Shown: positions 1-11,835, numbered from the stretch's first letter. The stretch is DNA of 64,000 bases from Myotis daubentonii (GCF_963259705.1 NC_081840.1:113494074-113558073); one strand, 5' to 3'. Notes: generated from the sequence alone by a model not told the origin. Translations and numbers: made by a program.

Positions 1-690
1 GATGCGAGGGGTGCCTGCAGTGTGGACTTTGCTAGAGGGTCCTCTCCAGCTCTCGAAGGGCCTCCATCCCAGTCCTCGCGTCCCGCAGACCCACTGGATC
101 TGCTGGGTCCTGTGACATGTCCTGTGGAGGAACCTCTTTACGGTTGCCCATTGTAGACAGAGTTCCACATAAGTACAGCAAGAAAATGTGTTTGGGCTCT
201 AACGAGTTGACTGCTTACCTTAACATGTTTACTTTGTGAACCTGTACTGTGTAGGCTGAGGAAATGCTTGAGAAGTTGTAATGAACTCAGAATCGGAGCT
301 TGCTTATTACCTTCCCCCAAATAACTTCCCTGCACAGCAATGCCAATGACCTGCCAGGAGCTGGCAGGTGGGCGGTCCCAAGCCCACTGAAAACTGTGAC
401 TGGATGCCAGTCTCTTATCTCCTCCCACAAATGTCAGCCCTGCCTCAGGGTCTGAGGCTTCCCAGAATGCAGTCATTGACTGTAGATCTCTTACTGAAAT
501 GTGTATTTTATTTAATTTAAGTATATTTTGGAACGAATTTGTAATTTGTACAACTTAATGCTTTATTTTTTTTTCTATTCTCCTTTAGTTTGTATCTTCA
601 TAGTATAGAGCAGACAGAAAAATGTTGGGTCAAGCAATTATTGAAGAGAAATACAAAGAAAATATGAAAGACATTCATTCTGTCCAAATG
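1..690. other. Unassigned intronic sequence
   Basis: I recognise no gene or repeat family here. A 112-codon minus-strand frame (138-476) has no domain or composition I can name and is probably chance. The right part (480-600) is AT-rich and runs into the A-rich start of an L1 tail. Confidence 0.4.
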
Positions 691-725
691 AAAAAAAAAA
701 AAAGAAAGAAAAAGAAAAAAGAAAA

Positions 726-1282
726 GAATAGAACTACCATATGACCCAGCAACTCCACTCCTGGGTATATACCCAAAAAACTTGAAATCACTTATTCACA
801 AAGATATATGCACCCCTATGTTCATTGCAGCACTATTCATGGTAGCCAAGACATGGAAACAACCAAAGTGTCCTGAGATAGAGGACTGGATAAAGAATAT
901 GTGGTACACATACACAATGGAATACTACTCAGCCATAAGAAAAGGTGAAATAGCACCATGTGCAACCACATGGATGGGCCCTGAAAATATTATGCTAAGT
1001 GAAATAAGTTAGAAAAAGCTAAGAACCATATGATTTCACTCATATGTGGGATATAAAGCTGAAACTTACGAACACAAACAGTAATGTGCTGGCTGCCAGA
1101 GGGAAAGGGGTTTGGGGGGGAAAGGAAGTCCTAATATGCTGTGACAATAAATGATCTGACTTTGGGTGGTGGGCACATGGTGCTATATACAGATTTTGTA
1201 ACTTAGAAATATACACATGAAACCTATATGTTCATGTTGACCAATGTCACCCCAATAGAATTTAATAAACTTTCTAAAAAAG
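726..1282 (+). mobile_element. LINE-1 3' end, 5'-truncated, old
   Basis: The reading frame at 782-1012 matches the C-terminal end of L1 ORF2, with the typical order of a WKQPKCPEIEDWI-like block followed by MEYYSAIRKGEI. A 3' UTR follows and ends near 1282 in an A-rich stretch. An A-rich run (691-725) precedes it. The copy is 5'-truncated and cannot encode protein. Confidence 0.85.
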
Positions 1283-1564
1283 AAAAAGTAACCAATAGAA
1301 TAAAAATACAAAACTTCTCAAATGCCAAAAGAAATTTTAAAAAACAAAGAAAACACATATAAAAACATAGCAATTACAAATAAATTGCACATTAGAATTA
1401 TAAGGTTTTATGACAAAGTTGAAGACTTCAGTCATATCAGTAAATATAAATGTGCTTAACTTCCCTATTAAAATAAAAAAAAAATTGAATTTGGCTAACA
1501 AAGCAAGAGCCAATTCTATGCTGTATAGAAGAAAGATGCCTGAAATAAAGTGTTTCAGGAAGAC

Positions 1565-1852
1565 CAGCAGTTGGCAAACTATAGTCCATGGGCCAAATGT
1601 GGTCTATTACCTGTTTTGTAAGGCCCATGAGCTAATAATAGTACCTATGTTTTTAAATGGTGGTAAAAACTCAAAAGAAGAATAACATATCATGGCACAT
1701 AAAAATTATATAAAATCTAAATTTCAATGTCCAAAAATAAAGTTTTATTGGAACACAACCCATCTCATTCATTTATATATTCATTTTGTCTGCTTGTGTG
1801 CTACATAAGCAGAGTTAAGTGGTTAAAACAGAGACAGCTTGGTTTGCAAAGA
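1565..1852. mobile_element. Old hAT/Charlie-type MITE relic
   Basis: The segment opens with CAGCAGTTGGCAAACTATAG and contains the AATAAAGTTTTATTGGAACA block that I know from an abundant mammalian non-autonomous hAT repeat. The right terminal inverted repeat is not visible, so the copy is incomplete. I am unsure of the exact family name. Confidence 0.55.
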
Positions 1853-1881
1853 ATCGTGGATATACAAATCTAGGTTCTCTG

Positions 1882-1882
<1 letters not shown>

Positions 1883-1933
<51 letters not shown>
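1883..1933. repeat. (CA)n microsatellite
   Basis: An uninterrupted CA dinucleotide run of about 50 bases, directly visible. Confidence 0.95.
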
Positions 1934-1935
<2 letters not shown>

Positions 1936-3014
1936 AACACAGGGGTTCACAGGGATAGTCTATGAAATCTTCAAAGACCAGAATAGTAATGCCTTATAAA
2001 CTGTTCCAGAGCATTGAAAATTAAGGAAAAGATATTCATCTTTTTATGAAGCAAGCATAACATTGACACCTAAACCACATTTTTAAAAGTATTTTTAAAA
2101 AAGAGAAAATGACAGATGAAAGTCACATATAGGTATTATTGCCAAATTTTTAAATAAAATATTAGGAAACAAAATTCACACCACATTAAGAACATTTTAC
2201 ACTTTGACCTAAATGCTATCTATTCTATGCACCAAAAGTGTCCTCCAAGTGGATCAGGGGTCTAACATAAAAATTGAAACCACACAAAAACATGTGTGAA
2301 TTCCTCTCTAGTACATATATTATCTTCTGATTTGGGCAAAAAAACAGGACAACAACAAAAAATACAAGAAGAATAAACCAGAAACTAATGAGATTGGTTT
2401 TCTATAGGGAGGGGTGAAAACAAAATGAAAAGGAGTGGAGTTGGAAATGGGATAGAAGGAAGGGGAAAGTGATAGATCTCTGAGTAATACCCTTTTGTGT
2501 CGTTCTGAGTTTTAGAACCACGTAATTACTATACGGATTGAAAAATAAATACACCAAATAGTAGTAAGGGGGATGGGGAAAGGAATGCAAACAGAAAAAC
2601 AGCTCTTCCTGTTCAAATGAATAACATAATCACACTGAAATCAGGGGAGAACTAACCTAAGCAACTTTGAACACACTTCTTTGATTATATGCTTTTAGGC
2701 TAAGTACAAAACACAGTGTAAATAAATATTTAACCCTTGCTGGTAGTTTTTTTTCTTCCCACAGAATTAGGAGTCAACAATTCTGAAACTATTTTTCTAT
2801 ATATTCAAGGTTTAAGTAAATAAGTAAATATATTACATATAATGGGGAGTCAATGTCAGGGAAATTATAAATATCAAAATGGAACGCGTTGGATGGCTAA
2901 AATAAAGCCCTGGGGTGCTGGTTGTATTGTTCGCTTCATGGTTGAATTCATGAAGGTGTCAGTATGAAGCCACAGTTTTTGTTATATATACAGATAGACA
3001 AATAAAGATGTATA

Positions 3015-3050
<36 letters not shown>

Positions 3051-4032
3051 ATTTCCTAATTTCATCCATTGAGTAGGCCTAGAAGCAATGATACCCCAGC
3101 CTCCCTAGCATTCGAATTCTAGTTTCTAAATACCATTTTCCACTAAAAAGAATCATAACTCCTGCAAAAGAGGATCCTGGACTACCTTGTGCCAGAAAAT
3201 GAGGACATGCTCAAAGAATGATGAGGAAGGCCATTATCAAAAGATTGAGATGAGCCAGTTTGACAAATCCTGGAAAATTTTAGTATCAAAATAAATAACA
3301 GTAAAGGATTATAACCCTCTCTTAGTGTATAAAACTCTGTCAAGTAGTCACTAGGAGTTATAATTCCTGAGGGCTAAAAGTATGACTTCCTCTAGCAAAT
3401 GCAGATGAATTTTAATAGTTCACAGCTTGATTAATGCCTTTGTGATAGAACGAAAAGCATTGAGTGAGGCATAGCTGCTCTACCAATAGTGCAAGGCAGT
3501 GAAGACAGACTTAGGCACAAGTATGTATGTGTTTATCCTTACTGTATTCATATGTATTTGAAAACTATAACTCTGAGAAGCAACAAAAGAGCCATGCTCT
3601 GGAAGAAGCACGAATCTCTGATATCGAGGTCAAGCAGACAGATGGCATTGTGAGGTGAGGGAGATTGGAAGTAGAACACATGTGCACGCACGCGTGCCCC
3701 CCCCACACACACACACACCAGGAAATGGGATGAAATGATCCAAGTTGAAAAGGCTAGTGAACAACAGCTAGCCCTAACATTAATGTGAGCTAAGATATGA
3801 GAGAAGAAATAAGTTTATTGGATATCTATCACTATGTTCGTGCTCAGCTTCCCTTCCCTGGTAACAGAACACTTCTTTTCTGCAGCAAACCCAATCCGCA
3901 AACGTATCCCACCCCCATTTTACTAGGGTACAGGAAACAAAGGTACCAGGCTTGAGCTGTCAGTGTGCCCTGTATGCCCTGGATTAGTTCCCACTGGGTA
4001 CTTGGCCCAATAAGTGGAGCCAGAATCCTCTG
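1934..4032. other. Intronic sequence with faint L1-like relics
   Basis: No gene is visible. Around 2190-2340 the text weakly resembles degraded L1 ORF2. A second CA run lies at 3016-3048 and a C-rich/CA stretch at 3697-3719. The rest is AT-rich and unassigned. Confidence 0.4.
3016..3048. repeat. (CA)n microsatellite
   Basis: A short CA run with one A-rich interruption near its right end. Confidence 0.9.
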
Positions 4033-4190
4033 CAGCAGTGCTGCCCAGCCTGTGATGGGCACTTGCATCACCGGGACCTTTTAGAAGTGATGGCTCTGAT
4101 CCAGAAGGGAAAGGGCAGGCTTGAGATTCTGGATTGCTAGTAAGCTCCCCAGTGATGCTGATGTTGCTGGTCCCGGGTCAGTTTTGAACA
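4033..4190. mobile_element. MER5A-like hAT MITE, degraded
   Basis: The order of blocks fits MER5A-type elements: CAGTGCTGCCCAGCC at the left, a GGGCACTTGCATCACC block, then AGTGATGCTGATGTTGCTGG and a right end near GTTTTGAACATG. Both termini are eroded. Recognition is from memory of the family. Confidence 0.6.
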
Positions 4191-4901
4191 TGAAGGCTCG
4201 TCAGAAACTTTCTGTCAGCGTTAGCAGGAGGAAGTGCTCTTATATCAGGGTGGCTAAGCTGACAGACTGTTTCTGGGGGCTGGGGGCTTTTCCACAAGCT
4301 GCCGGTGGGCTTGTTCTATGTTTCTGTCACTCCCTTTATGTGTTCTTTGTCATTAGATTACACAATCATAGAAAACAGAGTTTGTGTATTTATCACTCCC
4401 CATGATGTCTTATTGCTCTTTTAATGCTATGTTCTTCAACAACCAACTGGAAAGAAATTTTAAATTCTCTACATGAAAGAGATAGAGAAATACTTTCATG
4501 GAGTGGTAAAGAATGTGAAGGAGGAGGATCAGTTACGCGCTACCACCCTCTGAATATCCCCAGCCAGCCCTACATCTTGACCTCATGCAGCTATGAAACA
4601 TTGGCATCACTTTCACGATCCCTCCAGGGGCTCATTATGAAGAATCACAAGGCAATACCCCTGAAGTACAAAAAAACAAATCCCAAAGATGAGATTAAAG
4701 GAACTTCAGAAAAATATTATTAATCTGGTTTAGAGATTTATTCAGTGCTTCCTAAATTAAACACTATGGTCTCTAACATGGCATCTACAATTGGTATTGT
4801 CAATTTATTTTATTTTTTTTAATGCCTAATTAACTTCATTTATTTTTCTCATAATTTATTTCTAAGATGGGGGAAGCCTGGGCAAAACTATATGTATGAT
4901 T

Positions 4902-5505
4902 ATTTTTTTTTAATTTAAATTCTTTATTGTTTAAAGTATTACATGAGACTCCTTCCCCCCAGCACATGCCCTCACCCCCCTACTGTCTGTGTCCATTGGT
5001 TTTGCTCATATTCATGCATACAAGTCCTTTGGTTGATCTCTTACCCCTTCCCTGCCTTCCCTCATAGGTTTGACAGTCTACTTGATGCTTCTATGTCTCT
5101 GGTTCTGTTTTAGTTCAACAGTTTATGCTGTTCATTATATTCCACAAATGAGTGAGATCATGTGATATTTATCTTTCTCTGACTGGCTTATTTTGCTTAG
5201 CATAATGCTCTCCAGTTCCATCTATGCTGTTGAAAATGGTAAGAATTCCTTCTTTTTTATTACAGCAACATAGTATTCCATTGTGTAGATGTACCACAGT
5301 TTTTTAATCCACTCATCTGATGGGCACTTAGGCTATTTCCAAATCTTAGCTATTGTAAATTGTGCTGTTATGAACACAGGGGTGCATATATCCTTTCTGA
5401 TTGGTGTTTCTGTTTTCTTGAGATATATTCCTAGAAGTAGGATTACTGGGTCAAATGGGAGTTCCATTTTTAATTTTTTGAGGACACTTCATACTGTTTT
5501 CCAGT
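4902..5505 (-). mobile_element. LINE-1 3' end, 5'-truncated
   Basis: Read on the minus strand this is the C-terminal end of L1 ORF2 and the 3' UTR, with the A-rich end at 4902-4920. The same text recurs at 42104-42956, 42957-44178 and, on the plus strand, in the tails near 17000 and 24200, so it belongs to the bat L1 subfamily active through this window. The 5' truncation is near 5505. Confidence 0.88.
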
Positions 5506-6391
5506 TGATTTATTTTTAAGCCAAAAGAAAGAAGTTTTATCAAAAACAATTTCCAGAGAGTAGCCAACAGTTTTGAACTACACTCTAAGATATCTTGGAA
5601 GTGTATCATTAAGTCACTGTAATACCTTTTCACGTGCCCAGGACAAGAAATTTAATTGATTCACTTCCCTTCAAGACAATAATCCAGAGGTATCTTCTTT
5701 ATTTGTAGAGAATCCCAATTCCCAACTCCGTTACTTGGATACAAGCAAAAATTTTAAAGGGGAAAATAACTTCCTCTTTTAACCAATGCCTGTGTTCTGC
5801 TATTCTGTACTCCATTTGTCTGATTCCTATATCTTTCAATTGATTAAAAATTAGAGCAGAAGAGAAAAGGTATGATTGTCAATCACTTCCTCAAACATCT
5901 AAAGTCAGCAGCTTCTATAGACACATATAATCCTTATAACTTTATTCCTAAATAATTTAACACAGTTTTAGATTAGAGGCATTTTTCCATCACAAATAGG
6001 AAAAAATATTGTTCTTTTGAGAATTACACAATCTTTAATCTCAGACATACTGAATGTGTGTGCATATGAAAAAGTATACTGGTAATTTAATCCTATATTC
6101 ATAATGTTCCCTCTTCAATCTGACAAATAACAAAATATGTGCTCAATTGTACTATCTTTCAGTAGCCAGAGTTTTTTGGTTTAATTAGTTCTTTCTTCAA
6201 TCTCTTCAATAAAGATTAGAATATAATAAATGATAGTTTCTGAAGGTATTTCTATAGAGAAATAAAATACTAGTAATAAAGATAAAGCATGAAGTTTTCT
6301 GGACATATAATATGATATTGGAGTGGAGTTTAAAGAATCAAAACAACAGGTTTTAGCCCATTTAGCCCATTTTGAAACTGTTTATTTTAAA
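5506..6391. other. Intronic sequence, nothing recognised
   Basis: AT-rich sequence without recognisable exons, repeats or long frames. Confidence 0.5.
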
Positions 6392-6540
6392 CTAGAGCCT
6401 CGGTGCACGGGTGGGGTCTGGCTGGCCCGCCCCACCCCGATGAGGGTAGGGGGGACCGATCAGGGCTGCAGTGCATGTCAAAGCAACTGGTCGTTCCGGT
6501 CGTTCTGGCATTCCGGTTGCTTGGCTTTTATATATAGAGA
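6392..6540 (-). mobile_element. Short HeliBat-type Helitron, minus strand
   Basis: A minus-strand Helitron of 149 bp. Its 3' end is the CTAG at 6392-6395 followed by the CCTCGGTGCACGG block. Its 5' end is the complement of CTTTTATATATAGAGA, giving a 5' TC at 6539-6540. The base before CTAG is A, as expected for A|T insertion. It abuts the next Helitron (6541-8987) with no spacer. Confidence 0.8.
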
Positions 6541-6805
6541 CTAGAGGCCCGGTGCACAAAAATTTGTGCACTCGGGTGGGTCCCTCAGCCCACCCTGTGC
6601 CCTCTCGCAATCTGGGGCCCCTTGGGGGCCCCTTCCCCTGGCTGCTGGCACCAGTTTTCCTCCGGTGCCCGGAACCCAGGCCTTCGCTCTTCGCTGGGAG
6701 GGGCCCACACGGTGGGCGAGGGGCTTAGCTCTTTTAAAAATACTTCTGAATGTTTGGTAAATAACCCTGTAGGAATCTACTTTCTGAAACATGCTGGTTG
6801 TTAAG

Positions 6806-6973
6806 GGCTGATTTGGGTAACCAACAAAATGTATGTTAAAATCCTAATCCCCAGAACCTCAGAATGTACCTGTATATGGAGATAAGATCTTTAAAGAGGG
6901 GATTACATTAAATTGTGGCAGTTCCAGTGGGACCCCTTAGCCCATCTCACTGAAGTCCTTATAAGAAGAGGAA
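6806..6973 (+). repeat. Ancient LTR-like relic (MaLR/MLT-like)
   Basis: Contains CCCCAGAACCTCAGAATGT and, at the right, GTCCTTATAAGAAGAGG. Both blocks are familiar from ancient mammalian LTR-type repeats. The exact subfamily is uncertain. Confidence 0.4.
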
Positions 6974-7126
6974 TGTTGGGGTCCAGCCCCAGCAGGTCCA
7001 GGGGTTCCCAAAGAAGGAATGACACAGAGGCAGCATACAGGTTATCATCATAGCCAGGTTCTCTTTTTATTGTCCTGTTACATCTATATTTATACTATTT
7101 GATCCTATAAACATGCCTCTATAAGC
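6974..7126 (-). mobile_element. Solo-LTR fragment of an endogenous retrovirus
   Basis: On the minus strand the segment ends CCCCAACA and holds an AATAAA polyadenylation signal (complement of TTTATT near 7066), consistent with the R-U5 part of an LTR. The 5' part is missing: the sequence stops where the TFPT retrocopy poly(A) begins. No retroviral genes are attached. Confidence 0.55.
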
Positions 7127-8080
7127 TTTTTTTTTTTTTTTGCATCGGGTCCATTTATTGGGGGGTCAGTCAAAGGGGGAGCTAGGGTGGGGTAGGGCAG
7201 CAGCTTGTCTGGCCCCCAAGAAACCCAACTTAAGTCCAGAGCCTCGAGGGCTTAGAAGCCAAAGTCTTCCTCCACCTTTATCTGCATGGGGGCCAGCTCC
7301 GGAGTCAGCGGGACTCCTGCCCAGTGCCCTTCCTATGGCACTCGCCGCCTCTTCCAACTGCTGGGCCTCTCGCCAGGGGCCGGGCTGCTGGCTTCTGTGG
7401 GCGCTGGCGTCCTCCTGGGCGGGGACAGCCCCTCTTTCTCTGGAGGCTCGTTCTCAGCGTTGCCTGGGTTGGGGGCGTCTCTGCCCTGGCTGCCCTCGTC
7501 CTCCAGTAAGATGGTGAACTGGCTGGCCCGGTAGTTGTCACCGTAGGAGTCCAGCACCTTCATGAGGAACCTCCGCTCCTGCTGGAGTCTCCGTGTTATC
7601 CTCTATATCTGATGGAGCCTGTTCAGGACCCGCTCCTTCGCCTGCTCAATCTCCCTGCAGCGCCGACCCAGCGCCTGGTACTTCCTGCGATTGAGTTCCT
7701 GTTGGCGCCACCCTTGCTGGCCTCAGGCTGCCTCCTCCTCTTCATCTCGCTCCTGGAGGCTGGAGCTGCCCAGACCCCCAGACACGAACTCCACTTCGGT
7801 CTCAAGCTCGCTCTCCAGGATGTGACCACCTTCAGCGGAGGCAGCGCCAGCTCCCAGCCGGGAGGTGCTGAGAAGTCCTCAAAGCCCACAGCTGCCATGG
7901 ACCCTTCTCTCTGCTCCAGCTCCATTTCTCCCTGGCTCCCGACGCAGAACTTCCAACCTTGCAAGCCTCTAGTTTAAAGTGGCTTGCGAAACTACAGCCC
8001 ATCGGATTTCACAGCCAGGCACCTAGGCCCTGGCCGCTAAGCCTCCTGGGAGTTGTAGTTCTCTATTTCTGGCTTGCCTC
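7127..8080 (-). pseudogene. TFPT: TFPT processed pseudogene (retrocopy), disabled
   Basis: TFPT is a nuclear subunit of the INO80 chromatin-remodelling complex. Here an intronless copy lies on the minus strand. It has a 15-base poly(A) tail (T run 7127-7141) and an AATAAA signal just before it (7152-7157). The start codon is at 7923-7925, and the first residues read [20 protein letters not shown]. Frame is lost soon after the ALPPL block near 7830. The downstream part reappears in another frame at 7333-7563 ([15 protein letters not shown], then [10 protein letters not shown]) and stops after KRRRVP, before the last part of the protein, whose EDFGF block is still readable near 7260. It is therefore broken by at least one frameshift and premature stops. 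It sits inside a Helitron. The 5' limit is uncertain (8000-8180). Confidence 0.85.
8041..8060 (-). promoter_or_regulatory. Possible ZNF143/SBS-like promoter motif
   Basis: The minus strand reads AACTACAACTCCCAGGAGGC, close to the ACTACAAYTCCCAG core bound by ZNF143-type factors in housekeeping promoters. It lies upstream of the TFPT retrocopy start codon. It may be a 5' UTR or promoter remnant carried along. No activity can be inferred. Confidence 0.3.
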
Positions 8081-8225
8081 CCTCGCCCCACCCCCACCCC
8101 AGTCCCAACTGAAAGGCCCTGCTGGCTGGTCTAACCCTGTGGCCAGGCATCTGAGTCACCTCGGGTCTTTATTCCTGTCCTGACACCACGCCATCTGACC
8201 ATGGAGACTCTCCTCTTGCGAGGCC

Positions 8226-8590
8226 CCTGGGTCTCCTTCTGGGTCTCCTCAGCCCAGGTACTGGATCGCGTGCCCCAGCAGCGATACAGCCCTGGTGCCT
8301 GGGTCTCCTTCTGGGGCCTGGTTGTATCGCCCCCGGACCGGATGGCGTGCCCCAGCTGCGACACAGCCCCGGGCCCTGGGTCTCCTCAGCCTGGGCACCG
8401 GATTGCGTGCCCCAGCGGCAAAAACAGCCCCGGCGCCTGGGTCTCCTTCTGGGTCTCCTCAGCCCAGGTACTGGATTGCGTACCACAGCTGCAACTCAGC
8501 CCCGGGCCCTGGGTCTCCTTCTGGGGCCTGGCTGCGTCGCCCCTGGGGTCCAGATGGTGTCCCCAGGCAGCTATGCAGCCTGGCCTCTGG
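8226..8590. repeat. Minisatellite inside Helitron
   Basis: CCTGGGTCTCC recurs at 8226, 8298, 8375, 8436 and 8508, a unit of about 61-77 bp. A higher-order period of 210 bp is clear, because 8226 and 8436, and 8298 and 8508, start near-identical stretches. The long open frames here on both strands are a by-product of the repeat. Confidence 0.85.
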
Positions 8591-8987
8591 CCCTGCCTCT
8601 GGGTGTTCTCCCATCACTGGTAATCAGTGATCTGAGAAGCCAGGCAGACATCCGCCTCTTCCCTGCCCCACCCAGCTTCTCCCATTACTGGCCCAGGGCC
8701 GGCAAAGGCGGCCAGGTTCTCTTATCACAGAAGCCGGCAAAGGAGGCCTGGCTTCTCCGAGCAAAGGCAGCTCGGTTCTCTGGCTCTTGGCTGCCGCCTG
8801 GGTTTCCGATTGCAGTCAGCGGCAGGCAGCTTCTTCCCTCCTTCCCCTTTCGCCTCCCAGCATTGCGCCTATGTTGCCAGTTAACTGCCAATCTTAGTTG
8901 GCAGTTAATTTGCATATAGCCCTGATTAGCCAATGAAAAGGGTATCGTCGTACGCCAATTACCATTTTTCTCTTTTATTAGATAGGA

Positions 8988-10252
8988 TATCAGGACAGCT
9001 TTGGACAGAAATATGTACATTTACAAATTCAGGATTAGCTTATATCACTGGCTCTAAGATACCAGAATACGTATTGTTGATTTAAAGGAAATTCATATTC
9101 TTTAAGTGCCAGACAGATAGATGGCAAAGATGATATACCAGCATGACATAATAATCTGGAAATCTAGTAGAAGGAACTTGCAATTTTGGCTATGAGAATA
9201 TCAGATTCACTCTCCCAATGTACACAACTGTGAAATTGGTACTCTCCAGATCACAGCACATGGAAGTGGATCCAACAGAACAGGACTCTCACTAGGTGGA
9301 TGAAACAAAAGGTCAGAGTTTGGTCTGTGGAGGGAGCTGTGCAGAGAAACTCTAGAAATCTGCACATGGGTCTTGTAAGTATTTGGCTGAATATTAGGAT
9401 GCACCAAGTCAGAGTGAGACTCCAGGAAGCCTAGCAAAATATAACTACTGAGGGGCTATAAGATGAAAAAGTACCTATAGGCCACATGGATATGGGAGAC
9501 TAGATATAGAAGAGACCTCACTGAACTCTCAGGTTATACAGTTGAGGCCTCAGAAAGGTTATGCCTTTGGGGCAGGGCTACTCTATGTCTGCAAACAATT
9601 TCAAAATAGTCACGTTTCTGCATGATCAAGGCTTTCTGAGCAAAGAAAAATGTCATCTGGGTTAAATGGTGATTGTATAGATAGAAACTTCTGGAATGAT
9701 ACAGAAATTTATCTCCCAGAGCTATGTGTTTATATGTTAAAAGGTAATAGACGTGGAGCCATGTGTTTACATTCCAAAGGGTAATTTTCTCTCTCTCTGC
9801 CTCCTTCTCTAGAGGGAAAGATTTTCAGCTGTGCAAGCAGCTCCTTTATAAGCTCTAAGATCAATGCTTTTTGAATTCCTCTCATGCACAGTACCCCTCC
9901 ACCCTGCCCATCCATGTGACATCTGCCCTCCTCACATAACCCCCTGAGGAAAAATGGGACAAGGGAAACCAATGCAAGATCTGCTGCAGGTAAACAATCA
10001 GCCTCTGATCTAGAAACCTTGGGTTTACTGTCAGGATAAAGTAAATATAAATATAAAAACTTATTACTCTATTTGTAAAATAAGCATTACTTTAGCCCTG
10101 CCCACACCCCCCCCCAAAAAAAAAAAAACAGCAAAAAAAACCCAAAAACTAAAAATAAGCCTCAATAGGATCAACCTACTTCTCCTGTAGGTTAACTATC
10201 TTATAGAACAAAACTCAACAGACTCTAAATTAAAACAAGAAATCCCACTTCT
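8988..10252. other. Intronic sequence, nothing recognised
   Basis: No recognisable gene or repeat. A C/A-rich run lies at 10098-10140. Confidence 0.45.
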
Positions 10253-10720
10253 TTCATTTTGCATAATATTCTCAAGTTCCATCCATGTTGTCCCAAATAA
10301 GTCAGTCAGAAAAAGCTACGAACTATATGATTTCACTCATATGTGGAATATAAAACTGAAATGAATAAGACAAACAAAAACTCATAGACACATACAACAA
10401 TATGGTGGTTACCAGAGGAAAGCGGGGTGAGGAGTAATAAAGGGTAAATGGGGCCAAATATATGGTGATGGAAGATGATTTGACTTTGGGTGATGTTGTT
10501 TGAGTGTTGTCCCATGTACCAAAGGGTAACTGGTTTGATCCTGGTCAGGGCATATACCCAGGTTTCAGGTTCGATCCCCAGTCAGGGTGCATGCAATGGG
10601 GCAGCTGGTCAGAGTCTCTCTCTCTCTCTCTCTCTCTCTCAAGTGAAAAATACACTGGAAACCTATATAATCTTATTAGCCAATGTCACCCAAAAATTTT
10701 TAATTAAAAATAAAGAAATT
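10253..10720 (+). mobile_element. Old LINE-1 3' UTR, interrupted by a SINE
   Basis: Blocks such as GATTTCACTCATATGTGGAA and GGTGGTTACCAGAGG match the L1 tails at 1030-1100 and 61880-61950. A SINE (about 10497-10642) splits it. The L1 text resumes with AACCTATATAATCTTATTAG and an A-rich end. Confidence 0.8.
10497..10642 (+). mobile_element. Ves-type SINE, short
   Basis: A tRNA-derived head (GTTTGATCCTGGTCAGGG, then a box-B-like GGTTCGATCCC) is followed by a CT-rich tail (10618-10640). The head matches the minus-strand copy at 11569-11822, so both belong to the same Ves subtype. It is inserted in an L1 3' UTR. Confidence 0.8.
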
Positions 10721-10890
10721 CTTAAAAATAAGAAAATGCAGATTTCTCAACAGTATAATGTTCACAATGCCCAGAATACAGTAAATATTGCAAGGCAAGT
10801 GAAGCAAAAAAAGGAAGTAATCTAGTAAAACAAAGTTAATAGAAACAGTCCCAGAGATGTTGGAATTAGGAGGCAAGGAAAAAAAAAAAA

Positions 10891-10908
10891 ATATATATAT
10901 ATATATAT
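10891..10908. repeat. (AT)n microsatellite after an A run
   Basis: An A run directly followed by AT repeats. Confidence 0.9.
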
Positions 10909-11568
10909 CTCAGATAGATATTTCCACTCAAGTAGAGGGCCATCTTATTTTTGCATTATGATTTAGGAATTACCTGAAGCAAAGTCTCTCTAGTTTTTCT
11001 CCAAGATGCAACTTGGAATTTACTCAAATGTTCAAAAAGTAGTGCACTGACATTTTTAATCACTGAAGAGAGCCTTTGATCTGGAAGATCTTGTGACAGG
11101 TGTTACTAATAATCCAACTCTATCATAAATAATCTTAATCTGGCTTCCTTGTTTTATTTATTTATTTAGCAGTTTATATACCAGGGGACAGCCATGATGA
11201 ATTATCTGCAAACTGAATCCTCAGACAACTAAATAAGATAACATCTTGAAAAGGACTGTTAATAATTATCTAGACTACTAAAAAACATCAGCTTTAAACA
11301 CCTCTTCATTAACTGCATAGTAATAATTATGTGCTCACTATCTGCCAGATACTACAAGTTAAACATTTCTTAACTGGACATATATAAAAATAGGTATCCT
11401 AGCACTTACTGTAAGAGATATTGTAGAAGTCTTAGGAAAAGGAAATAATTCTTCTTGTTTGGGATTTGGGTTTCATCCTAAAGGATGAATAAAAGTTCCT
11501 GCAACAAATCAAACCTGAAAGTTCTGCACACAGAAATACACATTTAGGGTGTGGGCATGATTGATTTT

Positions 11569-11822
11569 TTTTCTTTTTTAAATATGTTTTTATTGATTTT
11601 CTGGAGGGAAAGATAGAGGGAGATAGAGAAACAGCAATGAGAGAGAGAGAGAGAGAGAGCGAGCGAGAGAGAGAGAGAGAGAGACCAGCTGCCCCCCTGC
11701 ATGCACCCTGACTGCGGATCGAACCTGAAACCTGGGTATGTGCCCTGACCAGGATCAAACCAGTTACCCTTTGGTACATGGGACAACACTCAAACAACTG
11801 AGCCACACTGACCAGGGCCGGA
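11569..11822 (-). mobile_element. Ves-type SINE with target-site duplication
   Basis: The minus-strand SINE has a tRNA-like head at the right (complement of CCACACTGACCAGGGCC), a long GA-rich tract (the CT-rich region of the SINE) and a T-rich left edge as the tail. The 13-base duplication CATGATTGATTTT flanks it exactly at 11556-11568 and 11823-11835, so this is a clean retroposition. Confidence 0.92.
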
Positions 11823-11835
11823 CATGATTGATTTT

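Larger units (their letters stand above)
6541..8987 (-). mobile_element. HeliBat-type Helitron carrying host-derived cargo
   Basis: The minus-strand 3' end is CTAG at 6541-6544, with a 20-base near-perfect hairpin arm block (GTGCACAAAAATTTGTGCAC). The 5' end is the complement of CTTTTATTAGATAGGA, ending at 8987, and the next base is T as expected for A|T insertion. Between the ends lie typical Helitron text (6541-6733 and 8600-8987), a tandem repeat, an old LTR-like relic (6806-6973), a solo-LTR piece and a TFPT retrocopy. There is no Rep/helicase frame, so it is non-autonomous. The simplest reading is one element with captured host DNA. Later insertion of the cargo is the alternative. Confidence 0.7.

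Noticed and set aside
138..476. 112-codon minus-strand frame as an exon or gene
   Set aside because: No recognisable domain, no supporting splice sites, and a composition typical of non-coding DNA.
7127..8080. A functional TFPT gene
   Set aside because: There are no introns, a genomic poly(A) tail, a frame loss after about 30 residues and premature stops, so it is a processed pseudogene.
8169..8919. Long open frames on both strands near 8.2-8.9 kb
   Set aside because: They are by-products of the GC-rich repeat and Helitron end. The proteins are repeats of proline, glycine and arginine with no recognisable domain.
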